In this document: in pieces, positions 46,376 through 56,256 of the stretch
Numbering within the stretch: position 1 is the stretch's first letter
Layout of the letters: each line of letters starts with the position of its first letter
Origin: Actinomortierella ambigua
Lineage: Eukaryota > Mortierellomycota > Mortierellomycetes > Mortierellales > Mortierellaceae
DNA length: 64,000 nt
Assembly: GCA_016098155.1 (NCBI GenBank)
Contig: JAAAJB010000022.1
Location: forward strand, 58,524-122,523
Direction of reading: 5' to 3'
Notes under the pieces: model-generated
What the model was told of the DNA's origin: nothing
The model's database searches: none
Seen by the model: the letters and a program-made list of their open reading frames with translations, nothing else
Made by a program: the position numbers and the translations under genes

Positions 46376-48433
46376 CTACAAAAGTGGGAGGTAACCATAA
46401 GCATCGCTGGCAAAATGATACGCCCGCAAGCGCTCAGCCTTGGACCATCGAAGGGTCATCCCAAGCTCCTCTAGGGTGGATGTCATTGGCAAGCTGGCAG
46501 CAGCAAGCACAGTACAACAAGGATGCGCCCTTGTGGCCTCCAGCCATTCGCGATCATTACACCCAGTAATCTCAAAATCACTACCCAACCTTAACTCTGC
46601 CAGACCAGGCAACATATGGTGAAACAGGTATAGCAGCTCCTCGATCGTTGCCGTCCAGGAACCCCGGAGGGTTAGCTTTTGCAGCTGTGGGAAGACGTCG
46701 CTCTTGTCTCCCTCGTCTCCCTCGTCTCTCTCTGGTTTGACTCGCAATGGGAACCGAAAATCGTTTGGTCCGCTTCCGTGAATCTCAATCACCTTGAGAT
46801 TTGGACAGCCGCTCAGCATGTGAAAGTCAAAGCAGAGCTGTGAGATGTCAGCTTGCAGATCAAGGGTGCAAAGGCTTGGTAGAGACCAGGCCCATGCCGC
46901 TTGCCACCGATGGGCTAATGATAACAAGCGGTTTCCCGCCATCCACTCAGGCTGCTGTACTCCACGGAGGGTGAGGCGCTCCAGTCTAGGGAGGTGATGC
47001 AGAGATCCAGGATGCAGAAAAGTCGATATTGGGCCGTAAAGCTCTAGTACCCTCAGGTTGGGCAACTGGAATACAGGCCATAGCCAAGAGCTGTCGCCTC
47101 TGTCATCATTCGCTCGATCTTGTCTGGTTATATGAGCGGTCATCTGTCGGATGGACAGCTTTGTCAGGCTTGGGCAATTGGACCAAAGAGATGGGTGAAT
47201 TACAAGGTTGGCATCGGTATGGATGTTGATCGACTCGAGCAAAGTCAGGGTTCTTGATGTCTCGCCAATTCTCCATGGGGCTGGAGCGGTAGCATGGTAT
47301 GCTATTAAATCCAAGACAAGAACCACGAGTGTGCTGGCAAATCCATTAAGCGCGTCCTCGACATCCTGTAAGCCATAGGGTGGGTGATTTCGACTGGTAA
47401 AGCCGCATCGGAGGCTATGCACGGGAACAGGGGGGAGCATCTTGTCTTTAAAAATATCCCGCTGTCGGGCTTCATCCCGTGCCCACTCAAAAATGTTGAC
47501 GTTGTGGATGCCGAGAGTTACGCTCATCTCAGTGCGCGACCGACACCTCTGCAGAAACCGCCCCTCGGTCAAGTCTCTGTAATAATGGCGTGCATAGGAC
47601 TCGTTGGACCAAGTCAAAGAGTCGAGTTCGCCCAGATAGCTGTCGAGTGGCCGATTCAAGATGACAAAAGATCCATCCGAGCATGGAATACGGGGCGCTG
47701 CCGGATCCTCTGGTAGAAGCGAACATAGCCTGATAAGTGCCCTGATGCTGGTATCGAATGGAAGTCGGGTGGTGTCTTTGATATGGAAGATGTTTTCGGA
47801 TAGTTGACACGCTCGTAACAGGTTCGCCCCATGCTGTTCCTGGATCGCCTCGATCATGAGCACGGCGTCGTCGCACACGGCGTGGAAAGGCTGATGCGGA
47901 TCAAAGTGGATGTAAATGGTGGAAAGGTTGCGCAGGCGAGCAGCCATGGCCGTGTACCTGCGCAAGTCGAACGATTCGATTGAGAGATGCTGAATATGTT
48001 CAAGTCGATGATCGCAAACTGCAGACGTGAGGTACGATCGAACGTACATGCCAAACACTAACTGACGAGCACCACTGGTTTCCTTGGTCCATCCAGCCAA
48101 ACATCCCCACCAGGAAATGTTCACCCATTGGAAGGCAGAGATCAGACTAAGATAGTCTATGGAAGGACGGGTACCCTCGCGTGTCTGTGGGCCAATGTTT
48201 CGGATATGACGAAGCAAATCGGTGTTCTTGTCCTCTGCTACCGAGAGCGTGAGTAGCCAGTCGATGAGCTTGTATCCACTGGACTCTGACAGCTCTGGCC
48301 AGAGTGGACGCCGGTAGAGAGCAGGTGCTGCCATGATAAATACGTCCTTGCTCACAGAAAGCATTGCATGAAGGGTGCATGCATTGTCGACATGTTGAAT
48401 CACCAAAGCAATCAGCTCATTTGGAAACTGCAT
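46376..48433 (-). CDS. F-box-like protein, 685 residues (array member 3)
   Basis: Starts MQFPNELIALVIQHVDNA, then CTLHAMLSVSKDVFIMAAPA. It shares the segment ALYRRPLWPELS..KLIDWLLTLSV and the overall layout with its upstream and downstream neighbours, from which it arose by duplication. LRR-like repeats include CPSLTKLSIRQM, LPNLRVLELYG and LPRLERLTLRG. It lacks the acidic insert of member 1. Single exon. The intergenic space to member 2 is only about 165 bp, tight for two independent fungal genes but in the same orientation. Confidence 0.82.
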   Translation of the reverse strand: MQFPNELIALVIQHVDNACTLHAMLSVSKDVFIMAAPALYRRPLWPELSESSGYKLIDWLLTLSVAEDKNTDLLRHIRNIGPQTREGTRPSIDYLSLISAFQWVNISWWGCLAGWTKETSGARQLVFGMYVRSYLTSAVCDHRLEHIQHLSIESFDLRRYTAMAARLRNLSTIYIHFDPHQPFHAVCDDAVLMIEAIQEQHGANLLRACQLSENIFHIKDTTRLPFDTSIRALIRLCSLLPEDPAAPRIPCSDGSFVILNRPLDSYLGELDSLTWSNESYARHYYRDLTEGRFLQRCRSRTEMSVTLGIHNVNIFEWARDEARQRDIFKDKMLPPVPVHSLRCGFTSRNHPPYGLQDVEDALNGFASTLVVLVLDLIAYHATAPAPWRIGETSRTLTLLESINIHTDANLVIHPSLWSNCPSLTKLSIRQMTAHITRQDRANDDRGDSSWLWPVFQLPNLRVLELYGPISTFLHPGSLHHLPRLERLTLRGVQQPEWMAGNRLLSLAHRWQAAWAWSLPSLCTLDLQADISQLCFDFHMLSGCPNLKVIEIHGSGPNDFRFPLRVKPERDEGDEGDKSDVFPQLQKLTLRGSWTATIEELLYLFHHMLPGLAELRLGSDFEITGCNDREWLEATRAHPCCTVLAAASLPMTSTLEELGMTLRWSKAERLRAYHFASDAYGYLPLL

Positions 48434-48853
48434 TGGAAAAAGATGAATGTGGTTTCAGAGAACAGAGCTTTTTTTTTCTCTCAATTATTTTTTTTCGCAT
48501 AGCCACCGTGTTTCAAAAACACCCCTCCAAACCTAGGCTCTTGCCATACTACTCCAAGACAGTGGGTGATTTTTTCCTCACCTCGACTACAATGTGGTAT
48601 ACCATACGGTGAAGGGGAGAGGGGGGAAAGGAACCCAAGGAGGGAGTGTATGATGCGCACCATGTCCAGACAGTTTGGTGGTTGACAATGGTCCTTCCGC
48701 ACCGGAGGTTTTCCTGCTCGCCTCCTTGACTCCTTGCTTCGTGCCCCTCATCATTTCTTGTATAAAATCCACTCTCTTGTATACTTCCTCCCTCGTCTCT
48801 CAACATCCCTCCTGTACCTCTCTTTGTTTTAGTCTTCTCGCCCATTCCGTCCA
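48434..48853. other. Divergent promoter region
   Basis: Between the start of F-box member 3 (minus) and the phosphodiesterase (plus). Contains the TATA element at 48771; no other gene. Confidence 0.5.
48771..48777 (+). promoter_or_regulatory. TATA box of the secreted phosphodiesterase gene
   Basis: TATAAAA 83 bp upstream of the start at 48854. Confidence 0.55.
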
Positions 48854-49950
48854 ATGCGTCGATACTTTGGCACAACAATCGCAGCGCTCGCTGCTCCCTT
48901 CTGCCTCTTCGCCACGATTCCCCCCACAGTTGAGGCAGTCGACACGAGTCTCAGCGTTCTAAGCTTCAACCTCTACTTTCTTCCAATATTCGACTCAGGC
49001 CAGAGCCTCCGTGCTCAACGGATTGTGAAAGCACCTTTCGTCAAAAGCCACGACGTTGTCGTCTTTCAAGAGTGTTTTGAAAGCTCTGCCTGCAACATCG
49101 TCGTCGAGGGCCTCAAACACGAGTACCCATACTACACCAATGTCATTGGCGAAGGAGGCGTCGGCAGCGGGCCTAGCAACTGGGATTCGAGCACTGGCGG
49201 GTCCTTTTCGCTCCTAAAGTTTACGAATGGTGGTGTCAGAATCATGTCCAAGTGGCCTATCCTCGAAAAGCACGAGCATTTCTACGCGGAAAGCTGTGGG
49301 ACCGATGCGTATGTCTCTCAGATGAATTGTGTTGTTGACTCTATGGATGTGTGTATGTTTGTGGTGTTGTTGACCAACTAACCGGCTCATGCTCTCATCA
49401 TTCACCACTCAATACTCGCACCCATTGCTCGAATAGTATGGCAAGAAAGGGGTTTGCGTACGTTAAACTCAATGTCAAGGGGTCAACGGTGCATGTCGTT
49501 GGTACTCATGCGCAATCCACCATCTCAGGCTGCTCTAATCCGCGCCAAATACGCGCCTCGCAGCAGGCGGAGATCGAGAAATTTGTCACGAGCAAGCGTA
49601 TCCCTGCGAACCAACTGCTGGTTCTGGCTGGTGACTTCAATGTGGACCGAGACGCGCCCGGCAATGAGTACCAGAGCATGCTGCAAGCCCTCAATGCCCG
49701 CCCGGCGGACGCGTTCAAGGGCCACACAGCAACGTGGGACCCTCAGACGAACGAGCTCGCCAAATTGGATGGCGATAAAACGGTGCAATACCTAGACTAC
49801 GTCTTGACGGGAAAGAACAATATGGTACCGAAGAGCTCCATCCAGACGGCCTTGACGGACAAGGCACCCGCGTACAAGATTGGCAACGCCGAGTATTACC
49901 AGTACAGCGACCATTTTCCGGTGGTGGCGACCATTGTCGCGGACATCTGA
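48854..49950 (+). CDS. Secreted sphingomyelinase C-like phosphodiesterase
   Basis: Exons 48854-49350 and 49437-49950 give 336 residues. A signal peptide (MRRYFGTTIAALAAPFCLFA, cleavage probably near TVEA) precedes an endonuclease/exonuclease/phosphatase fold. Metal and catalytic motifs are all present: SVLSFNLYFLP (Asn), VVFQECFE (metal-binding Glu), GTHAQS (His), AGDFNVD (Asp, Asn) and the C-terminal YSDHFPV (catalytic His). The spacing and the GTHAQS..C..R..Q form match sphingomyelinase C of the neutral, bacterial-like secreted type, which splits sphingomyelin to ceramide and phosphocholine. Substrate range is inferred: the acceptor could be another phospholipid. Three GT donors overlap at the exon 1 end; the one used keeps phase. 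It is an insertion among F-box genes. Secreted enzymes of this class can act on membranes of other organisms, which is not shown here. Confidence 0.85.
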
Positions 49951-50035
49951 ATTGCCACCAAACCTATTTTAGCTTTTTTTTTTATATTCCCTCTCATACC
50001 TTCGTTTTGCATTACAGCACTCACGAAATCAAACA

Positions 50036-50398
50036 ATGTTGCCTCGCACATCAATCACTCCACGCCTCATGGTCACGGCTATACTACCTAAACATAACCA
50101 GACATCCTTGTTCATTCTCCCTCAATGTCAACCTTCCTGCTCCTCCTCTTCCTCGTCTTCTTCTTCCTCCTCTTCCTCTCCCACGTCCTCTGCCTCCAGC
50201 AGAAGCAACGCAAAGTCGCCGGAGGCTGATCCGAAAGCAAGCGCATTGGGAGAGGAGGCACAGCAAGAGGTGCCCTGGTACGCGGGCAAGTTTCGAGAGC
50301 GACTGGACGAGATCGAGAAGGAGCTTCTGGAGGCTGAAAAAAGAAAAAAGAAGCAAAAGGTCGAGAAAGAAGGGAACCTCGAGAAAGAGTCGCACTAG
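50036..50398 (+). CDS. Possible small protein with a serine run and coiled-coil end
   Basis: An intronless frame of 120 residues: a basic start, a run of about 13 Ser, then a charged helical end (VPWYAGKFRERLDEIEKELL, then EAEKRKKKQK) with coiled-coil character. Not recognised. The same CT-rich stretch is open in another frame (50125-50229), where it encodes a hydrophobic 34-residue peptide with a possible membrane helix. Either could be real, or the CT run may be leader sequence. The coiled-coil end is the most protein-like part. Confidence 0.4.
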   Translation: MLPRTSITPRLMVTAILPKHNQTSLFILPQCQPSCSSSSSSSSSSSSSPTSSASSRSNAKSPEADPKASALGEEAQQEVPWYAGKFRERLDEIEKELLEAEKRKKKQKVEKEGNLEKESH

Positions 50399-50500
50399 CC
50401 CATGTCCACACGCCACACGCCGTGGAACACACGATGAAGCTATTTTCAGCATCGTGTGCGGCATTGTTTTCTTCTCTCAGACTCGCAACATCCTTCCCCC

Positions 50501-52018
50501 ATGCATTCTCTGGCCATTGGCTCCGGTTCTGAATTACCTGTCGAAGTGCTAGAGATCATTATCCGCCATGTACTCCGTCCAGTGTGGACATGCATGTCAG
50601 ATGCCATCGAGTCGAGCCGCAACAACCAAAACCGCCTACATATCCTCTTGGTGAGCAGGCTATGGCGCCGCATTGCTCAGTACGTTGACCCTTGCCTCCG
50701 TATCAAGACGAGCGACCCCTGCGCGATGATGGCCACCCTGCCGATGGGATGCAAGCGTGTCAAGCTCATCGTGGATACCGACCTTCCCCCTATCGACATC
50801 GACGACGGAGAAGAAGACGAGGGCAGGATGCAACGCTTCCGCCATCCTATCTATCCTCCTCCTTTACCAATGGGGTTGATGAGCCATTGGAAAACGCTGG
50901 CTGAGGCTCTGGAGCGGCGAGAGCGCGATCAAGAGAATGCTTCCAGGACGCGACTATGCAATCTGCAGGCTGACAAAGGAAAAGGGCATGAGCAGGGACA
51001 GCATCGGCAGCATCAGCAGCATCAGCGAGACCCGCTGGCAGGAACGATCGAGTTGTATCTCATGGGCAAGCTCGTCATCGACTCGCAAATCCCGACACGA
51101 CTTGCACAGGCGCAGCTCGGGCACCGTATCACATTGCTCGCTTTGCACTTCACCGTGTACACGGAACTGGATGTCGCCTATTTCTTACATTGCGCGCTCG
51201 TCTTTCCAAATTCCTCCCCTTTCTTTACCTCACAGGAAGACGCTACTAGCACCGTCAACCTATTGCCGAATCTTGAGCATCTTCTTCTGCATAGAGTGAC
51301 GTTGAGGCGACTTCCTTGGTCTTGGGTGTTGCGGAAGGAGGCCAAGGAGCTCTTGACCCTGTCGCTCGAACACGTTCGCTCGTGCGCCAATGTCATGGAG
51401 ACTTTGCTACGCGGGGTCTGTGGACCTCGATTACTCCACCTGCGTCTCGCACACTTGTGGCTCACACTTGGCCCGGCCAGGCCGCCCTGGTTCATTCCAG
51501 CCGCGTTTGCCTCCATCCGGGACAGCTCGTTTGACAGAATCACCCAGCACGATGATTCTAGCTTGATATCCGTCGAGCTACCAGGGATTCATGAGCTGGA
51601 GCAAAACGACATGTACAAACGTATGCGTGCTCTCTTCCCGCGCGTGAGGATCGTCCGTTTGATCCATGATGAGCAACTAGAGATCATCCTCACCTTTTCA
51701 CCCCGACAGACAACGCCACCTCCGCCAGTACCACCAAGTAGTTCAACTACAGCGTCATCGTCTTCATCTCTAACAATTACAGCAGCACTATGTCAGCTGA
51801 ACCAACTGGTGTCCTCGTACGACTCAGAGTCATTCGATCCAAGCCATCGATTTGACAAGGAGATGCTGGCGGAGGAAATGAAGAGTGACGAGTTCGTTCT
51901 AACTGACCTCGAAATTCAAGGCCCTTTGCAGCCAAACTCGTTCCCGGCGCGTGTGATCAACAAATTCCTACGCACACACCATGCTCGCCATCTCTGTCGA
52001 ATTACCGGGCTCCCTTAA
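50501..52018 (+). CDS. F-box-like protein, 505 residues
   Basis: Starts MHSLAIGSGSELPVEVLEII and continues IRHVLRP..., then LVSRLWRRIAQYVDP, a typical F-box-like N-terminus with the LPVE.LE.I core and the SRLWR end. The remainder is leucine-rich with poorly regular repeats (LEHLLLHRVTLRRLPW, LLTLSLEHVRSC, LLHLRLAHLWLTLG) and Ser/Pro-rich inserts. Single exon. It is divergent in sequence from the minus-strand F-box trio and closer in style to the plus-strand genes at 35467 and 38797. ATG 50501 is used; an extension upstream has no ATG. Confidence 0.8.
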   Translation: MHSLAIGSGSELPVEVLEIIIRHVLRPVWTCMSDAIESSRNNQNRLHILLVSRLWRRIAQYVDPCLRIKTSDPCAMMATLPMGCKRVKLIVDTDLPPIDIDDGEEDEGRMQRFRHPIYPPPLPMGLMSHWKTLAEALERRERDQENASRTRLCNLQADKGKGHEQGQHRQHQQHQRDPLAGTIELYLMGKLVIDSQIPTRLAQAQLGHRITLLALHFTVYTELDVAYFLHCALVFPNSSPFFTSQEDATSTVNLLPNLEHLLLHRVTLRRLPWSWVLRKEAKELLTLSLEHVRSCANVMETLLRGVCGPRLLHLRLAHLWLTLGPARPPWFIPAAFASIRDSSFDRITQHDDSSLISVELPGIHELEQNDMYKRMRALFPRVRIVRLIHDEQLEIILTFSPRQTTPPPPVPPSSSTTASSSSSLTITAALCQLNQLVSSYDSESFDPSHRFDKEMLAEEMKSDEFVLTDLEIQGPLQPNSFPARVINKFLRTHHARHLCRITGLP

Positions 52019-52234
52019 TGACGAGGGTTAGGAGGGCCATAGAAGCGAGTGAAAAAAAAGTCGGTGACCAATGCGTTTGAAACACGCAAAAACCCAAGAT
52101 TCGCTAGCGGGAAAAAAGGTAAACCAACAAGTTTTATTTACACATCTAGAGGAAGTCAAACACAGGGAAAGGATAATGGAGAGATCCTCGGGAATCTTGC
52201 GAAGAAGGAAAAAAAAGTGAGCCGACGCCCGAAA

Positions 52235-54872
52235 TTAAATGAACTTCTTCTCGTTCATCTCCAACCTCTTCTTGTACCAGGTGTATGCCGAGACAGCGAC
52301 GACCTGGACAAGAATCAAGAAGACCACGTAGGTCACCCATGAGGTTGATGATGCACTCAGCAGCTTGGTCTGAGTAATGCGGTGTTGGAAGCTTTGCCGA
52401 GACTAAAAACGTGGGGGAGATAAAATAGAGAAGGAAAGGTGAAGAGTGACATTGCGATTAGAAAAAAACTACGCATCGAGTAATAAATGCACCCCTGACG
52501 ACGACCGACACACGGAAACGGCCTACAAGATATAGTCAACTTACATCCATATCCTCCATCTTGGCATTCAGAGTCTTGAGCTCTTCCTTCAGAACCTTGG
52601 AGACCTCGCTGATGTCACCTGTTCCTTTGTTCTTCAAGATGTGATCAACCATGCCTTGAACAACATTTTCCATGGCGTGCAGCGATGCAGTCATTTTCTC
52701 GAGCTTTTGACTATATATCAAAAGAGCAACATAAAACAATTGGTTATGTTAGATCGTTAGATCACAGCAACAGGGGCTTTTGTGTCACTGAACGAGGGTT
52801 GCAAGGGCGGGTTAATACGGAACATACTTGATCTCAGCAATGCTAGAAGACGTTGTCTCAGGTGGTTGGGTAGGTGCTCCAAGTGTCTCAAGTTTCTGGT
52901 GAATGGTGTTCAAGGACTCGATGATGCGATATTGAGAATCACCCACAGCGGCCGCAATTTGTGCCTGGTTGTTCGGAAGGGGAAGGAAGGGGGGGGGGCG
53001 ACAGGAATAGGGGGAGGGAAGGAGGGAAGCAGGGAAGGGAGAGGACAAGTCAGTAATCATAGACACAACAGTTGAAATGACACTACCGTGATCAGACTCC
53101 TGGGGTAGTTTAGAATGCATGAAAAGAAGAAAAGCGTACCGGTGTGAGGGGGACACCCTCCGTTTCCTCGCGAAGTTTTCTCTCCTGTTCTTCGACAATC
53201 TTTTGAACAGATTCGAACGTGTCCTTGTCAGCAGCATCAATCTTGGCCTCCTCGCCCTTGCGGAGCATCTCTTCTTCATGAGGTCGAGGTGGTGACTAAT
53301 CATGAGCCAATCGAGAGAGGAAAGGAAAAGAAACGGGTCAATATTACTTTCATTCTCCAAAGACAATATGATCAGTAGACGATGGATGATAGCAAAAGAA
53401 GCGAAAAAAAAACCATACCTTGCTCTTGGCAGGAGGATTCACCTCATAAACCTCAAAGGTGTACAGATCATGATCATCCGGGTTGCCGATTTCTGCCGCC
53501 TCAGCCTAGACATCAGTCAAAGAACAAATAAAAGTTGGTCAGCTTTCAGCAACGTTTGGGGGTGCCTCCAGTGTAGTAGTAAAAAAGAAAGAAGGAAAAA
53601 AGAGCACCAAGAACGGCAATAAGTGGGAAATGAAAGGTAACAGAGCAGCAGCAGCAAGACGATAACGTACCGAGAATCCAAAGTAGTAGCCAACGGGAAG
53701 GTCAATATCTTTTTCCTCAAAGCACGTCACGAAGTTTCGACCCCTGGTGATGGTGTCGACGGCGACTTTGAGGGTCTTGCCGTAGTACGAGACCTTGACA
53801 ACGACGGGGATGGGAGAGTTTTTGTAATCGCGCAAGCAGCCCGAGAAGCGGCCGGCGATTGGGTTGGTTGGGAACTCCCGGGTGCCGTCGTTCACGATGC
53901 TGTAGATCACCGAATTGCTTCTCTGTATAGTTTGGTTTGTTTAGATGATCAGCGGTATTTGATGGGATGATTATTTTTTTGGTTAGCAAGCAGGCACTGG
54001 GTGATAACAAGAGCTGATCCTTGCATTGGAGCGTGTTCACACGCCCATTCTTTTCTCTCTCGCACTCCCCTCCTCTCTCCCCTATCTGTTTCTCTCTGGA
54101 TGTCTGTTTATCTCTGTTGTCAGCACATGCGCGCTCCTCCGATGCTCCGTTTGCACCCAGCATGGAAAATTGAGAGGAGAGAGAGAGAGAGAGAGAGAAG
54201 GGAGGGCAGATTCGTTGTCGCCCACAAAGCGTTGGGATGGGATGAACACAATCCTTCTTGACACAAAGGAGGGGGAAGAGGGGGGGACCTGTGTTGCACG
54301 CACCTGATTGGCTGGATCGCTCGTATCCATAAAGATGCCCAGACCCTTCCACTTGTCTTTGCTGCCAAAGACGGGGCCTTCGATGGCACGCTCTGAAGTA
54401 TACCAGAACGCGAGGCCCTTGCCGCCGATGGGACTCTGGCCAAACGCCTTGAACGAGAACTCCACCTCCCACTCCTTGTGCTCGTTCGCTGTCGATCGCC
54501 AAACAGACCCGCGCAGGCGAGGCACCGACGGCGACAGCCGGATAAAGTCAAGTGCCACAAACGTGTCTAGCAAGAAAAAGAGAGAGCAGAAGAACGAGAA
54601 CGGGTTAGACACACGCGACCATCGTAGAGACATGGCATGAAGAACTCGTTCCGAATTCAATTGACAATGAACATACTGCCATGATAGCCCCAGAAAGGGA
54701 TGGCGCCATTGTACATGAATGGCTTCTTGAGCGATTGCTTGTAGTCATAGCGGCGTGACACGGCGGGCTGAGGCTCTGTCGCAGAGTTTCCTCGAGCGGA
54801 AGGAGGATCCCTGCCCCAGGCAGCGACGGTCGATAGCACCAGAGCAGGCGCAAGCAGAAGGCTAAACTTCAT
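52235..54872 (-). CDS. L-type lectin cargo receptor (ERGIC-53/Emp47 family)
   Basis: A transmembrane lectin that carries glycoproteins from ER to Golgi. Eight exons: 54872-54677, 54566-54304, 53922-53671, 53505-53419, 53295-53140, 52964-52828, 52710-52545 and 52402-52235; phases agree and give 474 residues. There is a signal peptide (MKFSLLLAPALVLSTVAAWG); the lectin domain starts YDYKQSLKKPF and has IPFWGYHG, IRLSPSVPRLRGSVW, GKGLAFWYT, GLGIFMDT and YFGFSAEAAEIGNPDDHDL. A coiled-coil stalk follows (VQKIVEEQERKLREE, QYRIIESLNTIHQKLE, KLEKMTASLHAMENVV), then one membrane helix (WVTYVVFLILVQVVAVSAY) and a short cytosolic tail ending EKKFI. The tail resembles the di-lysine ER-retrieval and hydrophobic export ends of the family (KKFF in animals). 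The gene symbol is not assigned between LMAN1 and EMP47. Confidence 0.92.
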
Positions 54873-55439
54873 GACTGAATGAGCAATTGGAAAGAGGGGA
54901 GGTGACTAATCCGTGCGAAAGGAAAACAAAAGAGGAGAGAAAAAAAAAGTGCTCGTGCAGTGCAGCAGGAGTGTGTGCGTTCTTGTCCTTCTTTTGGAGC
55001 AAGGAGGGGAAAGGGTCTGAGGAGGTGGACGTGTGAGTGTGGCGTTCTTTTCGTTGTTGTGAGCAACCGAGCGGTATTGAAGAGAAGCGTGCACCACAAA
55101 GAGACTAGAAGAATGACAGGAATGGAGAACGAGGAAGTGGGTGTGATGGTGAAGGGTGAGGAATGCAAGAATGGAGAAGAAAGAGTGCGAGCGAAAATAA
55201 AAAAGAAGGGATAGACGGCTGTGCAAAAGGGGGGGATGGAAAGGGGAAGCGCAGGACGCAAGGAAGAAAAGTTGAGACCCCACAGGGATTCTGCGATTGG
55301 GAACACCTCTCGTCTTTCTTTCCTCTACAGCTCGAGACAATGCAAGCAAGGCCAAGAAGCATGATAGACGGGGTAGGAGTAGGATGGATGCTGTCAGCGA
55401 CAGAAATCACTCGCCTGCATTGCATCCGACTCGCCAATC

Positions 55440-55500
55440 CTCTCTCTCTTTTTTTCTCTCTCTCTCTCTCTCTCTCCCACTTTCTTTCCTTCTCTCTTTC
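55440..55500. repeat. CT microsatellite
   Basis: A nearly pure CT run, interrupted by a T tract. Confidence 0.8.
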
Positions 55501-56035
55501 TGCTAATCCAACCTACCTACCGCCACGTCCTCGTTGTCCTCGCAGTAAAACCTGGTCTTGACTACCTTGCGGCAAGAGATGATTACTCTACTTCTACAAT
55601 GACTAAACAGTGCTCAACCAACAGCACCACCCCACAGTGGACAACCCCTCCCTTTTCTCTCGCCGAGGCAAGGCACAGTACAAAGTCTGTCGGTTGGTTC
55701 GTGTAAGAACTAGAACGTATTCATGGCCTATCCGACAACAGCAACAGAATACAACCCCCACCTAAATCCCTACTCTTCCAACGAAGACAAGAGAGCATGA
55801 TTCCAGAGTCCACCAAAGAATGACCTATAACGTCCCTGTCCTAGACGTTGTAAGTCGTGGGTCATCGCCCCAAAGGAGCTTGCTGAGGTCATGGCGGCTA
55901 TGTCTCCTCTTCTCGGATGATGCTCTATTTTACAAGACTGCACTACGTGCATCGAGAAAACAGTCGCGAAAATAACGCGGTCCCAACTCCACCTTGCGAT
56001 GCATCCAACTCATTATCTATAGACATACACACAAA

Positions 56036-56076
56036 CCACACAACACACACACACACACACATACACATACACACCC
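56036..56076. repeat. CA microsatellite
   Basis: CA dinucleotide run with a few interruptions, about 180-220 bp upstream of the metacaspase-like start. Confidence 0.75.
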
Positions 56077-56177
56077 ACACTCCAGGGCCATTGATACATA
56101 CAAACAAGGTGCCACTGTGGCGATATGTCTCCCTGTGGTTCGTTTCCACAGCGTTCTGCCTAGGATACTGAGTATTG

Positions 56178-56185
56178 TATAAAAA
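56178..56185 (+). promoter_or_regulatory. TATA box of the metacaspase-like gene
   Basis: TATAAAAA 79 bp upstream of the start at 56257. Confidence 0.55.
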
Positions 56186-56256
56186 GAAACGGCTCTCATT
56201 TCACCCCCCCCCCCACCTTCCTTCACTCAATCCCTGTACACCTTGCACACAGAACA

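Larger units (their letters stand above)
54873..56256. other. Intergenic between divergent lectin and metacaspase-like genes
   Basis: About 1.4 kb of shared upstream DNA with CT/GA microsatellites, a CA microsatellite and the TATA element at 56178. No gene supported. Confidence 0.55.
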
